A DNA stretch of 64,000 nt, taken from NCBI GenBank assembly GCA_029532415.1, contig JAQOTA010000001.1, positions 62,001 through 126,000 on the forward strand, in the 5' to 3' direction. Below the pieces are notes generated by a model that saw only the letters and a program-made list of their open reading frames with translations, ran no database searches and was not told the origin of the DNA. Every line of letters starts with the position of its first letter. Position 1 is the first letter of the stretch. Positions 33,801-46,032 of the stretch are shown here, in pieces. This DNA comes from Marasmius tenuissimus (Eukaryota; Basidiomycota; Agaricomycetes; Agaricales; Marasmiaceae). Both the position numbers and the translations under genes were made by a program.

Positions 33801-36800
33801 GGCAACCATTTTGCCTTTGGTGCAGCCTCGGCATGGTTTCGTTTCTCCCTTCGAAGTAACCAACTTCGTTGAAAGCCCTTTAACATTATCCATTAATTTT
33901 CCTAGGACTCTGGGATCACAGTGTCCCATACGTCTGTGCCATAATTCAGAAGTATTGAAAGATACAACAGACGTGAAGGAAGTTTCTCCCACAAGAACCT
34001 TCGCGTTCATCCATCGTAAAGGATCATCTTTATGGCTTTGGTAAAAGCTCATTAAAAGAGAACCATCTTTCTTGCTCCGGATCGAAGTCTCTGGAGAGTC
34101 CAGTATAGTATAGTAACCTATACTCCGGAACTTCCCACTAGAGATTAAACGATGTGGGCTGTCGTCAAAGTACCGTTCATGCCATTGAAGCGGTTCTTGA
34201 TTCTGACTTTGGAATCCTTGGCGAACAAGAAGCTCTCGACGCTCCCTTGTTCTGAGTTCTTCTTGATAACGTTGATTAGCGGCGTCTTCAACAGCTATCC
34301 AAGCTTCCAATTGGCGTCTATAGTTCTGCCATTGAACGAATCTCGTGGTTTGATATGGCTGATTGTTATTAACAACCATAGTGATATTGCCAATACTCGT
34401 GCCATTAGCAACGTGTAAGGGTATTCCATTGTTCTTTTCTCCAATTACTGCAGGTCCGTAATTCTCGAATTGAGAGTTTCGGGGATCACTTGGAGATGTA
34501 ACCCAAGGGTCAACCTCAGGTTGTTCATCTACCGGACTAAGTCTTTCCGGTTGATCCAGTGGAGCAGTGGTTGGTCGAGAATGTACTTCAATGTAATCAT
34601 CCTCTAAGGATTGTATGCCATAAAAAGAATCGGGAGAGCTTGGGGGTGTGTGAATGACTTGGTCCTGCCATTGTCGTACTCAAGGTGGTGTAGTTGCGGG
34701 GCGGTTTATGTATGCATGGGTAGGAAGGACTGGAGATTGGGAACGATTCATTGCCTCAGCTAATTCCATGAAATCTCCAGGGTATGTTCTTGATCGTTTA
34801 CTGAAACGACCACCCTTGAGTTCTCTTCGAGGAATATCAGCCTGAGTCATGGGAACAGACATTCTGATGTTGTTCATCCATTTGTACAAGTGCGTGTGCC
34901 AGTTACGAACATCTGGAAGACTAATGTGAGGGATGTAGCAGACCCAGCGCCTATTAAACCCTGGTTGTCTCCATTGGGATGCTCTAAATGGACTCGCTCT
35001 TATGTCTGTTGTTCCGAACAACCATTTTCCTTCAAGACCAAGTTTGACTAACGAATGCCAGAAGATAGGATTCAACACTTGTACAGGAAGTGTGACATTC
35101 CTCTTGTTTACTCGGAAGGCTTCATCCACTGAAGTTGAACGAGGATTTCTAACTCGTTGAACAAAATCTTCAACGGTGCTGATCCAATTTTTATTATTGA
35201 TTTCAGCTATAACCGTCGATAGGTGTTGAAGGTTCCAGGTTTGGTATCCGTATTCAAACGTGAACTTATTGTCTTCTACTGTTTCCACATGTAATATCCT
35301 TTGTTGTATGCGTAATTCATGAAGAGCTTGACGAGGTGTCATATTATGCACCGCATCTCTTCTGATAGCATACATAACAACATATTTTCTGGTCCTGATC
35401 AGAATCCAGATCCAAAATTTATGGTCTGATGAGTTGCGTATTAGTTTGCAACGCATTCTGATCATGGATTCCTTCAATGCTATGTCATTAATCGTCTGAT
35501 TTCCGAAGTCTCGGAATATTTCGACGACAGGAAGTGGGAGTTTAATCCCATTTATTACATGTGGTCTAGTATTCCTTAGGTTAACTCGTCGCATCAAATT
35601 GTCATTTTGTTCTTTGTATTCTTGTAAGAATCGCCATTCAACTTTTCTATTGATGAGAGGTGGCTTTGTAATGTCATCTCCATCTTGAGAATAGTTTTCT
35701 GGTCTGAACAAATGAACAAGATCAACGTGGTTCCTAGGAAACATAGAATCTGCCCATGGTCCATAATCGTCAGGAGGTGTTGAGATTGTTACACGCATGT
35801 CTTTTTGTGTAGGCGGTGTCATTTCAAGATTCTCACCTTGGTCAACTTCGTCCGCAGGCAAAGTATGATTAGGTGTCGCCTCTCGTCGTGGCATTGTGAA
35901 GATAATTTCTTCATTACTATGCGCGCCATAAGAGTGTTCAGAACATGTATGACTATCATTTGATGAATGATCAGATGAAGAGTCACTATCAGGTTCTGTT
36001 GGAGTATCAGAGATGTACACCAAAGGTGGTATCTCGTCTCCATCGCTGTCTGTGTTTGAAATGGAAGTAGTAGCTGAAGCGATAGCTTCATCTACTTGTT
36101 GAACCTGTTCTTCTAGTTGAACAGTTCGTCTATTGTTCCATTCTTGAACAGAAATATGTCGTTCAGGGCGACTTTCTCTGCTAGCAGCGATTCTCTCTTC
36201 TAGGCGTGCCTGTTGAAGATCATACGTGTTTTGGAATGGGTTTGGTGCAGATGTGCTACCAGTGGGGTAGTGGTAGGACATATGAACGTTTACTGGCCCG
36301 GCCATTTCGCATTCGAAAACTGAGCTGATTTGCTTGTTTACTGCATTAATTCGTTTCTGGTATTCAGAAGGTTTCTCAGAAGGTTCAAGTACCGCAGTGT
36401 GTGATTGTTGTCCCCCTTTTTGAGTATCCTTCTTCTTTCCTTTGCCTTTTCCTTTGCCCTTTCCTCCTTTCTTCTTCCCTTTCTTGGGAGAAGATCCACC
36501 TTGGTTCTGATTGTTCTGGTTCTGGTTGTTTTTATTATTGTTCTTCTTTTGATTCGCAGAAGTACCAGAACGAGACTGATCAGACCATTTGGGAGGAGAG
36601 TTAAATTTATTAACACCAGAAATTTTGGCGTTATGGGCGGTGTAGGCTGCAGGACCTTGTTCAGGCATTACTTCATCCAAGACTTGAGGTATGCCTTGGG
36701 TATAGAGGTAACCCTCAAGTAATCGGTACCAATCTTTGAAATTTGAACCATCATCTAGCAAAACTGGAATGATACTGATTCCTCCTGACCCAGCAGGAAA

Positions 36801-37004
36801 GTTGCTGTCCACAACCTGAGAGTACAATGGTTCCGTATTGTAGTTAAAAACTTCTACAGAATTTTCTACTTCCGTTCCTAGAGTGTATCCCGGCGTATTT
36901 CGAACAAACGTCATTGGGGGATTACTCGGGGAATGAGAAGCAGACCTAGATCCAGATTGAGACATATTGAGGTCTGCCAAAAGTCCCGTGAGCATACTCT
37001 TCAA
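30853..37004 (-). pseudogene. copia family-2 gag-pol, two stops and one frameshift
   Basis: One minus-strand frame starts at 37004 with a gag-like part (DDGSNFKDWYRLLEGYLYTQ) and a basic tract (KGKGKGKGKKK, about residue 190). A long region without recognised domain follows, up to TGA 34680. The frame continues past that stop with a protease-like remnant (VANGTSIGNI), GAG-pre-integrase (LWHRRMGH ... CRGCTKGK), TGA 33771 and the integrase core (FDDATSYRW, DRGGEFFSN, QNGQAERFNR). A one-base shift near 33310 leads into 33303-30853 with reverse transcriptase (VVYVDDALFMGP) and RNase H. The RNase H block reads FAAFDWA where family 1 has FTDSDWA, so one catalytic Asp seems lost. I find no DSGA protease motif and no CCHC knuckle. 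Confidence 0.85.
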
Positions 37005-37994
37005 ATATAGAAGGGTGGAGCCAAGAGAGTGTCAATCGACGGAGGCTTCTAAGAAGCACCCATAAATAAATAGGGTTTGATGCACACCGAGAAATGCTCC
37101 AAAGGTCTAGGACTTTTAACAGGCTGTATGCATCAAGCAGATCATGGGGTGTACCGCGTGCAGGAAGTGCAGGGGAGTTAATCTGGTTACGAAGCCCTGC
37201 CCAATTGCTAGGGTCTTACAACGTTCCCAGTGTGTATCGGTGTCTGGTGTCCCATCGTGCTATCTGGTCTCAACCCCAGACTAGCAAAAGTATGAGTGAT
37301 CAGCTCATACTATCCGAATGACCCATAGAAAGTTATTATTAAACCTAGTCATCCATATGAATTGAGTTCATGCACCCTCTGCCTTAGGCATGTCAGTGTC
37401 CAGAAAGCAATCATAGGTGAGTTAGAGTTTAACAATAACGTGGAAGAGAGGGGTCATCGGGAGGGGAGTCCCTGTACATACTAAAATGGCCATGTGATAC
37501 CGTAAAATTGTATAGTATCAAAACCTAGTTGTAAGGAGATCAAATCTCCCAGCATGTATGTCATGCCCGGTCTTTCGACCGTCAGGAATCATGGCGAGTT
37601 GGTTTATAAGCACAACCCCATAGACCCCTAAACAATGCCTCATGGTGAGGATCATCGCCAACCATTGGTTTTCATCGGCATCAGGCAGTGATAATATAAG
37701 ATCAAAGCCCAATCCGGGTTATCAGCAGGGAGACAGAGCCGCTTACGCGGATAGGTCTATGCCGAAGAAGATGAAGCCAAGACAGTATGTACATGCGTTC
37801 GTGCAACATGCAACAGTACAGGGACATAGTGGATAGGTGTAAAGGGAACTAACAACCCTTGACCTTGACACCAGACGATGACAAGCCTGACATCGCTAGA
37901 GACTTCCATAACCCATGTAGGTTACAGGTCGTCCGCTAGGATGGTGGCGACACACGGGAGCTAGGCTACTCCGATCATAACATCGACCTGACCA
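37005..37994 (-). other. long 5' leader of family-2 copia element
   Basis: About 1 kb separates the primer site from the first gag-like ATG. No open frame of note is visible in the sense direction. Confidence 0.5.
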
Positions 37995-38003
37995 CCGCTT
38001 GCG

Positions 38004-38015
38004 GGGCCCATAACC
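38004..38015 (-). other. primer-binding site for half initiator tRNA, family 2
   Basis: On the minus strand GGTTATGGGCCC follows the 5' LTR directly, identical to family 1. Confidence 0.8.
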
Positions 38016-38533
38016 TGATGAGCCAGCATAGTTAAAGTGCACAGTGGGTATAACGAAGTAAACCTCACATGGGTAATACACAGAGTGTTCTTGTAGTCTT
38101 GAGATGCTTGAGAAGAGGTGATAATCAAGTAGATTGTCCTAAGGCTTAAGGCCTTTTGTCCAGTCTTTTATACATAAGTTTCTGGTACATGTAATGAGTA
38201 TTACACTAACTGAAACTACTACTAGAAGTAGGTATTCGGCCCTAAAGGCGTAAAAGACATTAGTACTGTGTAAGTACTTCTACTATGAATGGTAGTATGC
38301 TTGGTGAGCATAGTCGTGTTTGCCTCATGTATTGAAGGCTCTACTTATGCTATTGGATAACGACTGTCTATAGTGTCATATATGATGAAACTAGATGTAC
38401 GTAGTAATGTACGTAGACAGAGACGTAGTACTTGCATGAGAACGCAAGTGTTCTAGAGGCGTAGCTCTACAAATAGTGTGATGCGTAAACAACACGTCAA
38501 CAGTGTATCACATGATTTCCATCATGTTCAACA
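38016..38533 (-). repeat. 5' LTR of family-2 copia element
   Basis: 518 bp with TG/CA ends, bordered by GCCAG at 38534-38538. Confidence 0.93.
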
Positions 38534-40046
38534 GCCAGCTCTCAAAGGAACAGGTATCTCTATTTCATCACCTCCATGGCCTCGGCGGAAGAAAGGTTCG
38601 CGTATGTGTGCCCATTGCACAAGGAAGTCTGTATGGGAAGGATCTGTGCGGCATAGAAGTGTTGCAGGGTCCGGAGCCACTGTCTTCAATCGCGGATCGT
38701 CCCCTGGCAACATAACTCGCTTTTCTGGGTGTGATTTGTTAATAGAGACGTTGGCATCCTTCCATGTGAGTATCGGCAGTGGTGTGAAGGGATTGTCTGT
38801 CGGTAAGTCTGAGAAGCCTTTGTGGGGGTCGGGGACTGGGGGACCTAATCGCTAACGTCAAAGGTAGATACAAGTGTGATCTTTAAAAGACATATCTGTT
38901 TTTCCCTTCGCCTTGGTCCCAACCTTTTTCTTCGAGCTTGTATGCACAGGGCAAGAACTCAGGGCAGCGGATGTCAAAGCTGAAGAAGAAGTCGTGGGAG
39001 AGATTATACTTCCGGATCCCAGGTCGTATGAAGACTGATAGGCGTTGGCCAGGTGTAGGTTCTCATGGACTCTGCTCGAATGACAGCAAATTTCGAGTTG
39101 GAGCCAGCCTGACCCACGTAGACGACCGGATGACTCGGGATTGCAGTGTTATTCTTGACTGGAAGGTCATGAAAAGAGGTCACTTCTAAGATGATCTGAC
39201 GATCAAAATCCTTGTATTTGCGGACGTAGTATACAGGCAACTTGGCCCAAAATAATAACATTGCATCTTTCAGAGTCCAAACGAAAGCACCCATGCGTGA
39301 TCTGATTGTGCTTTGCCCTGATAGACCTCCTTCAAGTCAGAGGTAGCCATCATGCGGGGCTGGTAGATCTCAACGAAATCGATGATAGACACGGTGGTGC
39401 GCCACGCTCGTTGAAGTTCCAATACTGCGCGAGTCAGGTTTCGAGGGGAAATCGTTGAAGGAGACCGTAGTCGATGGAGACACAAATCTATCGTGAGGTC
39501 CAACTCAACGAATCGATGCTTCCACGCCAGTTACAATAGAAGCAACGCCTTTGTGCGTTGGCATAACCTGTTAATAGATATTGAGAACGCACTTAGCGCC
39601 CAACTTTCATGGCCATCATCGATGGAAAGTTTGCTAGGATGGTGATCTTTCTTCCACATGCACAGATTGTCAAAATACATGTCTGTCATTGATATTGGAG
39701 GAGTAGGTACACATGTGAGGTAAGTATAGTTGCTGTTCAGGGGCTGAGGATACTGTACGGGATTATCCAGACCATAGAAACCGTCCCGATGAAGATACAA
39801 ATCCCTTGTGGATCCCAGAGGTGGATGCGGTATCATCGAGCAATTTGGAGATGTCACGAAGTGGTGTGTTTCTGGAGAAAGCACTGCGGTAAGGCCGTCC
39901 TTGAATGTTAAGGATTTGTTGAGCGTATCTGCGAACAGAAATGAAAAGAGACTGTTAGATATGTCGCAATGAAGCTCGAGCTGAATAGTCTTACCAAACG
40001 TTCTTGAATTCCTACGCAAGTCCTCGGCGGTGAGATCAATAGCCAT
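38534..40046 (-). pseudogene. cargo gene 3, 5' part (interrupted hypothetical gene)
   Basis: The gene starts at ATG 40046. Exon 1 is 40046-39995 and exon 2 is 39928-39568 (text LYLHRDGFYGLDNPVQYPQP), separated by a 66-bp intron. Further downstream come an amphipathic segment (TRAVLELQRAWRTTVSIIDF) and a well-structured block, MGAFVWTLKDAMLLFWAKLP followed by VYYVRKYKDFDRQIIL, then YVGQAGSNSKFAVIR. Texts of this kind (GAF..., LF.AG.PV..VR, GQAGS.SKFA) recur in hypothetical proteins of agarics, as far as I recall; the function is unknown. The last exon (38713 to 38534) runs into the copia element and continues in frame at 30294. The intact gene would thus cover the block left of the family-2 insertion as well. 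Confidence 0.6.
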
Positions 40047-41129
40047 ATGACACGATCCGTTTACCTTTCAGTAACCTGATGTTTCACAGAGGGCTGATAT
40101 AGCAAAATGGCTTCTCTTCAACGAGAACACACGGGGTTCTTTCACTGGTGAGTTCTTACTTCCAATCTTCAGTCTATCCAGACGCTTATAGTACCTTTAC
40201 GGTTGCTCAAAGTCGCACTTAATAGGTCTTAAGTCCTTCGTAAGGTTTAATCAAGCAGCAAGCAGGTTTGATTCAGCAGAATCGTATCTAGCAATCAAGT
40301 TTCGGGGTGGTTAAGTCGAATAAAGAGGTCGGGTTGTACAAAACCTCTCCTACACTATTTATAGGGTAACTACAACTACTGTGTTTGGTAAATAGTGGAA
40401 ATACATCATATGATATCTGAATGCGCAGTATTTGCGCAGTCTTTCAATCAGGCACTGGTTGTTGAGCGCTGGCAAACACTGCACATTGAGCTATGCAGCA
40501 CAGGTTTGGACACTGGGCAGGTGTTTTGATGAGCTGTGATTGCGCAGTCTTTGGGAATACCGATGAACAGGTGATCCTACACTTCCGAGATAAGATATTT
40601 GGAGTCTACGGTATTTGTTCTGTAGATTAGATGAAGTAGATCAGGGTTGGGAGTTAGCGAGAGATTAGATGGGGGGGTGGTTTTGACGTGGGAACAATCT
40701 CACACGTAGCTTAAGCCATGCGCTGCTTGGTCCCTGGTACGTTCATTGTCCGATGAAAAGTACCGATCATGACACCATCTTTGGGCCTGAATGACAATTG
40801 GTGTCAATGAAAGTTGGGGGTGGTCATATCCTCAATGGAATGAGAATTTACAGTGAGAATGGAATCTCGCTGAGGGGGAAAATGGGTTCTGAATTTTTGA
40901 GATAGTAAATTTTGGCGTTGGAACAATGAGAGAGCAATGAGCGAGTCTGTCAATGAGAGCTTTGGCATTCAGAGCTTTGGCATAGTGAAAGTGCCGGTGA
41001 ATTGCCTGTCATGGGGTGTGGGAATTTGGGTGGCTGCTCAGTTACTGTGTTGACTTACCCACGCTCTCGGGCAGTGCCTCTGACTCATCCCCTGCTGTCT
41101 TTCTCCTCAGCTCACACACCTCTCCTCTC
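40047..41129. other. intergenic, probably the shared upstream region of cargo genes 3 and 4
   Basis: About 1.1 kb between the ATG of cargo gene 3 (minus) and the first possible exon of cargo gene 4 (plus). It has no gene, but a purine-rich repetitive part around 40840-40990 repeats TGAGAG and GAGCTTTGGCAT-like words. Confidence 0.35.
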
Positions 41130-41413
41130 AAACCCTACAATGTCGGCAAGAATCTTTCTTTTTAACATGGTACGTATGCCTATTCATTACACCCTTGCAC
41201 CTTCATCTCACAATCACACCAGCTCCGTCCATTGCATTCATGGCAAACCGGCCCAGCTCGACTCATTTGCTCGATTCCATTCGAGCAAAACCGTTGATTC
41301 AATTCACCAGTTGTATTGAGTTGCGAGCCTCTGCCTATCACAAGGATTGCCCATATGGACTCGAAGCAGCAACTTCAGCAAGAACCGGATCTTGCCTCCC
41401 TATAAAGGTACTA

Positions 41414-42170
41414 CAGTTGAATACCTCATATGGAATATGGTCTGTTCCGCCCAAACCGTATTCCATATGGCGGATATTCCAGTCCAAAAAATTCGCTTTT
41501 TCTGTTCTTTTCTCTGTAATCTACATGTGTAATAGACATAGGAGGTAATTCTAGGTGGATACGATCATTTACGAGCAAAAAGTACTGATTTGAGTTTGTG
41601 ACTTGGCAGCCTCCACTTTATGTGAAGACAAGAGCTTCTGCTGGACATACCACAAAATAAAGGACAATGTCAATTTGCGTGATCACAGGATTAGCTTCAG
41701 CATAAGCAAAAACTTTGAGCCAGTCTGAAAGAGTAAGGTCTTGCTTTGTTTCTTTCAGAGGTTTAGCAGTGGTTTTCAGTGTTTTGGAGGATGATTTGTG
41801 AGGCTTAGAGGGTTTATGACGAGCAGGAGGCTTTTGATTCTCATGCAGTTTGTGAGTTTTCTCAGTTATGAGGCCTGCCATGGGTGTAGTGTGGATAGAA
41901 GACGTACATTAGACTTGGGATACTAAAATTGAGCTCTCATGGCAACAAGAACTTCGTGCGATCAAGTTTTTGCCTCGTTTCAGTAAGTGAGATACCCATT
42001 TGGGCTATTACTGCCACCGCCCCGTGGAATATTCAACCCGGATTCCGTATTCCATATTCCAGATGACATAAACTTGGAATATCCCGGCATCCCCGACCTC
42101 GTTCCACGAAAATCGTATTCCAGACTATGGATATTCCATATGACCTTATTCCATATGAGGTATTCAACTG
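41414..42170. mobile_element. non-autonomous pogo/Tigger-like element with transposase remnant
   Basis: The terminal inverted repeats start CAGTTGAATACCTCATATGG on both ends (about 29 bp, one mismatch). A TA duplication flanks the element (41412-41413, 42171-42172). It is 757 bp. A minus-strand frame (41881-41618) encodes a Lys-rich start and then LTLSDWLKVFAYAEANP followed by EALVF. This resembles the N-terminal helix-turn-helix part of fungal pogo-like transposases. The catalytic domain is missing, so the element is an internally deleted derivative. Confidence 0.8.
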
Positions 42171-42250
42171 TACTGCACGACGTACAATCCACCAACCTCC
42201 CTCGCTCAACACCCATCCAAACTCATCTTCCAATACCCTTGCATTCCGCT

Positions 42251-43193
42251 ATGCCACAACGGGCAGTTATACCCTTTCGACAGAAGGGGATGAAACCTTA
42301 CAGCAAAAGCCAACATTATACATTGGTGGGGAAGCGCCTGCGCAACATCCTCAGACAACTTCGTATCGTGGCTGGAATCAAGTTCCCCAGTGTGCCAATC
42401 CACTTCAAGAACCAGGATGCAGAGCCTCAATACTTTGTCAGGACCGGAATGGAGGTTGCTGGTCCTTCGCATCCCAATTTCTGCAACCTAGGACGTATCT
42501 ACTATGTGAGTCTTTCAGTGTCATGAATGTTGTACCTTGCTAATCATATCCTTTCAGGCTGAGGACGGGGAGACACACTACCCACTATAGGACAACATCC
42601 CTCTAAGTCTGCTCACCAGCAGCCAAGAACTCCTTGCATGCTTGAAGGAGCGGGCTCAGCTCAAGAAATGGGACACGCTGGACCTCAAAAACCCCGATAA
42701 CGAAGAATGTATCAACAACACCCTCATATCTGCCAGTGACGAGGAGGAGGCCAAAGCCAAAGAAGAGATTGAGGTCAAAGATGAATTGTTTGAAGTCCGA
42801 GAAGAGATTGAAGAGGACGACGAGATCGTCATCACCGGTTGTCGCTTCCCTTACAAAGTCAAAGTATGGATCTGTGTTTCTGTGAGTAAAACCACCTCTT
42901 TGTACCTAAACTCTCACCCACATTACTCTCAGGATGAGGAGTGTTGCTCCATGTTCTATGTGAAAGTGTATCCCAGAAACGGGTACAAGCTCACACTCAA
43001 CAGCATGAAGGCCCAATTGATCTGTCTGGGGATCAGAGACGGTGCAGCCATTGAAAAAAAACACGGAGACGACTGGTTTTTCCAACCTTGGGATGTCCCT
43101 TTCGTGGCACCGCTACAGGGAAAGGAGATAGACCTGTCATGTCTTGCCATTCCAGGGTGGTCAGAAGGATGGACGGAGGATATGAACCCTTGA
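42251..43193 (+). pseudogene. cargo gene 4: hypothetical, acidic middle part
   Basis: Plus-strand exons: from ATG 42251 (MPQRAVIPFRQKG ... VGKRLRNILRQLRIVAGI ... YFVRTGMEVAGPSHPNF) to about 42507. A 52-bp intron (GTGAGT...TTTCAG) follows, then a second exon to about 42882 and a third to the TGA at 43191. The middle is acidic (EEEAKAKEEIEVKDELFEVR). The second exon has TAG soon after its start, within HYPL/DNIPLS, so the copy seems inactive. A possible first exon is at 41141-41170, with the pogo-like element in the intervening intron. Family unknown. Confidence 0.5.
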
Positions 43194-43741
43194 CGTACCT
43201 TACCTTACCTCTCGATGATGCCTAGTATCTACTGTATATGTCTTTTTCTTGCCAAGCCATCGCTTTTCACGTTCCTACATCCCACCGCAGCCCCGAGCGA
43301 TCCCCCAATTTGAGACTGCATACCACTGCAGCATTCTACTCGCCCTCTACTGCGCTGTACCCAGTGCAGCCAGTCCTACTCATCTGCTGTCGCAAACATA
43401 CCGCCGCAACATTGAGTTTACTCATCTTCTGCTGCAACGTTGTGTCATGAATGGCCTCTGTGAAGAAACCTCTCAAGCCACCTGAACTCACTCAGAGATA
43501 AGACTAGTTGATAGAAAAGTAAAAGAGTAGATTGAGCAGCCAAAAGCTCAACCCAGCACAAGTGCTACAAGCGGTGGGGAGACAAAGTAGACAAGCTGGG
43601 AAACTACCTACAGAGACCATGAGTATATGTGAGAATATGCATCACAAGGAATGAATGAAATGATGAAAACTGTCAAAAGTATCCATGAGAGAAAAGTGGG
43701 GAAGTCAAACCAAACATGTATAGTTGTAACCAATGGTAAGG
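43194..43741. other. no supported gene
   Basis: Only short open frames; it ends at the TA target of the Tc1 element. Confidence 0.35.
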
Positions 43742-43743
43742 TA

Positions 43744-45383
43744 CAGTCGCCCAAAAAACTGGCCAAATGTTGGGGTACCCCTTAAAGAATGGCCCATATC
43801 TCCACCATGGAGCATGATTACCTAATACCTTAGATACACAAAATGGACCCTGAAAGCACCGCTTTCAGGTGTAGTTTACCCCATTGGATTATCAGCTCCC
43901 AGTGTGGAGATATTCCACATTCAATCAAAATTGCATTTGGCCAGTTTTTTGACCGGGGGGTCAAACTCAGTGGATTTTACATTCTAGTACTTTGTATGGC
44001 CTCCCTTGGCCTTGATAACTGCAGCACGCCATCTAGGCATACTTTCTATCAGCTTTTGACACACTTCCACCTCAATCTTCACCCACTCCTCTGCTGCCCT
44101 ATCCCACAATTCATAAACTCCAGAAGGGGGTGCATCATAGCCTGTAAGTCGACTTTTAAGGTGTTTCCAAAGGTTCTCAATGGGGTTGAGGTCAGGAGAC
44201 TGGGAAGGCCACTCCATAACCTCAATTCCATTGTCTTTGAACCACTTGGAGGCCAATTTTGATGTGTGTTTGGGGTCGTTATCTTGTTGAAAGATGAATT
44301 TGTCAGAAGAAAGGTCGAGATTTTCCCTGCTAATTGGCAAATGCTCCTCCAAAATGTCCACATACTGCTGTGCATCCATCCTCCCCTCAACCTCCACCAA
44401 CTGCCCCACACCATTTCAGCTCATACATCTCCAAACCATTATATTTCCTCCCCCAAACTTCACAGTTTCCTTCACCTCCCGCTTCAGTAGTGGATCTCCC
44501 TTTGTTTTCCACACATATGACCTCCCATCTGACTCGTATCTGTTCACCTTGGACTCATCTGTGAAGATAACCCTTTTCCAGTCTTCCACTGTCCAGTTCA
44601 TGTGCTTCCGTGCCCATGCCAACCTGCCCCACTTGTGATATGACTTGAGTAGTGGTTTCTTTTTCTGTTTTGTGGCATACATATGATGCTTGTGAAGGAG
44701 ATGTCTGGTGGTTTGTGGAGTGATAGGGGAGTCCAGGACAGTGTTGAGTGTTTGGGTCATGTGAGAGGCATCCTTGGAAGCACCAGTGCGGATTTGTGTC
44801 AGAATATGGTGTTCATCATGGGGGGGTGAGTTTCTTGGGATGGCCACCACAAGGGTTCTCCTTGTCAGGGAGCAGTTTGTTGATGTAGTTGGTGACTGTG
44901 GTCTTGCTACAACGCACTTTGGCTGCAATATCCCTGGCAGAAAGGCTGGGATCTGCAGCAAGTTCCAGGATAAGCTTTTGTTTAGCTTTAGAGACAGGGT
45001 GCATGTTGGTGCCCCATCTCAAGGATGCTCAAGCCTTTTATAATGTCCAGTGGAGTACATGATGTCACTCAAGACATCATAGATGATGCTGTCAAAAGTC
45101 TAAAGTCATACTGATGTTGTATCTTACAACACAATAGAATTACTCCTCAACATCACTGATTTTGACCCCCCTGTCAAAAAACTGGCCAAATGCAATTTTG
45201 ACTTGAATGTGGAATATCTCCACACTGGGAGCTGATAATCCAATGGGGTAAACTGCACCTGAAAGTGGTGCTTTCAGGGTCCATTTTGTGTATCTAGAGT
45301 ATTAGGTAATTATGCTCCATGGTGGAGATATGGGCCATTCTTTATGGGGTACCCCAACATTTGGCCAGTTTTTTGGGTGACTG
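43744..45383 (-). mobile_element. Tc1-type DNA transposon with long inverted repeats
   Basis: The inverted terminal repeats are about 230 bp, beginning CAGTCGCCCAAAAAACTGG on the left and CAGTCACCCAAAAAACTGG on the right. TA is duplicated at 43742-43743 and 45384-45385. The element is 1,640 bp with one transposase gene on the minus strand. Confidence 0.92.
43984..45022 (-). pseudogene. Tc1 transposase (DD34E), inactivated
   Basis: The N-terminal helix-turn-helix (LSARDIAAKVRCSKTTVTNY) is at 45022-44816. Then the frame shifts in a run of seven C/G at about 44822. The catalytic part has IFTDES, FQQDNDPKHTS and SPDLNPIENLW; 34 residues separate the second Asp and the Glu, which defines the DD34E Tc1 group. 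A TGA at 44416-44418 replaces the Trp expected after CMS. The C-terminus ends at 43984. Total length matches the roughly 340 residues of the family. Confidence 0.9.
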
Positions 45384-45385
45384 TA

Positions 45386-46032
45386 TGAGAAAGAGATCAA
45401 AAGATGATTGTTCCATGATGAAAGACCAAAATAACCGATATGGCTCAATAAGTAAATGAGGATGACAGGTGCCAACGCTATGTCGATGGGAGAATTGATT
45501 GGAATGACTCTGGTGATGGTAAATGGCAAGATCCGGGGAAGTAAGTCGCGAGTAACGGTGAAGAGTATCGAGTTTACCGGAAGAGCGGAGTTGACGAGTA
45601 GTGAAGAGTAAATCGGAGCTAGGGCTCAACGTAGAAGAGAGAAAGTAGAATGATGATTATGCAGGACGAGAGAGAGAACTTATATACTGTAGGGTGAACT
45701 ACGGAGTCCAGATATCTAATCTGTAAGTACATATGACGAAATGAAGATAGAGGCATAGGGCATGAGAAATGAGTAAGTAAGATCGTAAAAGTGGAGATTA
45801 ACTACTGTGCATGACATAGTACAGATCGGAGGTCAAGGGTTGTATAGTACAATAGGTCCTAGGGTTAGTGAGGTCATAAGGCGTGTATATAGCGTGTAAT
45901 TCAACTAAGTAGGGCCGGCACCAGGGTGGACAGGACAAAAGAATAGTGGCAGTTTGTAACACGTTGGGCCTACTCACTTGCATTTAACCAAGCTTCAATC
46001 CTGCCCACACATCCACCTCTCAACCTTGCACC
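45386..46032. other. no supported gene; upstream region of the KDZ gene
   Basis: Only short open frames. The last 70 bp before ATG 46033 are pyrimidine-rich, as in a fungal 5' leader. Confidence 0.35.

Larger units (their letters stand above)
30300..38533 (-). mobile_element. full-length Ty1/copia element, family 2
   Basis: The element is 8,234 bp on the minus strand with LTRs 38016-38533 (5') and 30300-30817 (3'), 518 bp each. They differ at only five positions (all transitions, about 1%), so it is the youngest dated element here. The target duplication GCCAG is at 30295-30299 and 38534-38538. The primer site is 38015-38004 and the purine tract 30830-30818. The LTR ends (TGTTGAA...GGCTCATCA) and primer site match family 1, so the two families are related. 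It interrupts cargo gene 3 in its own orientation. Confidence 0.93.
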
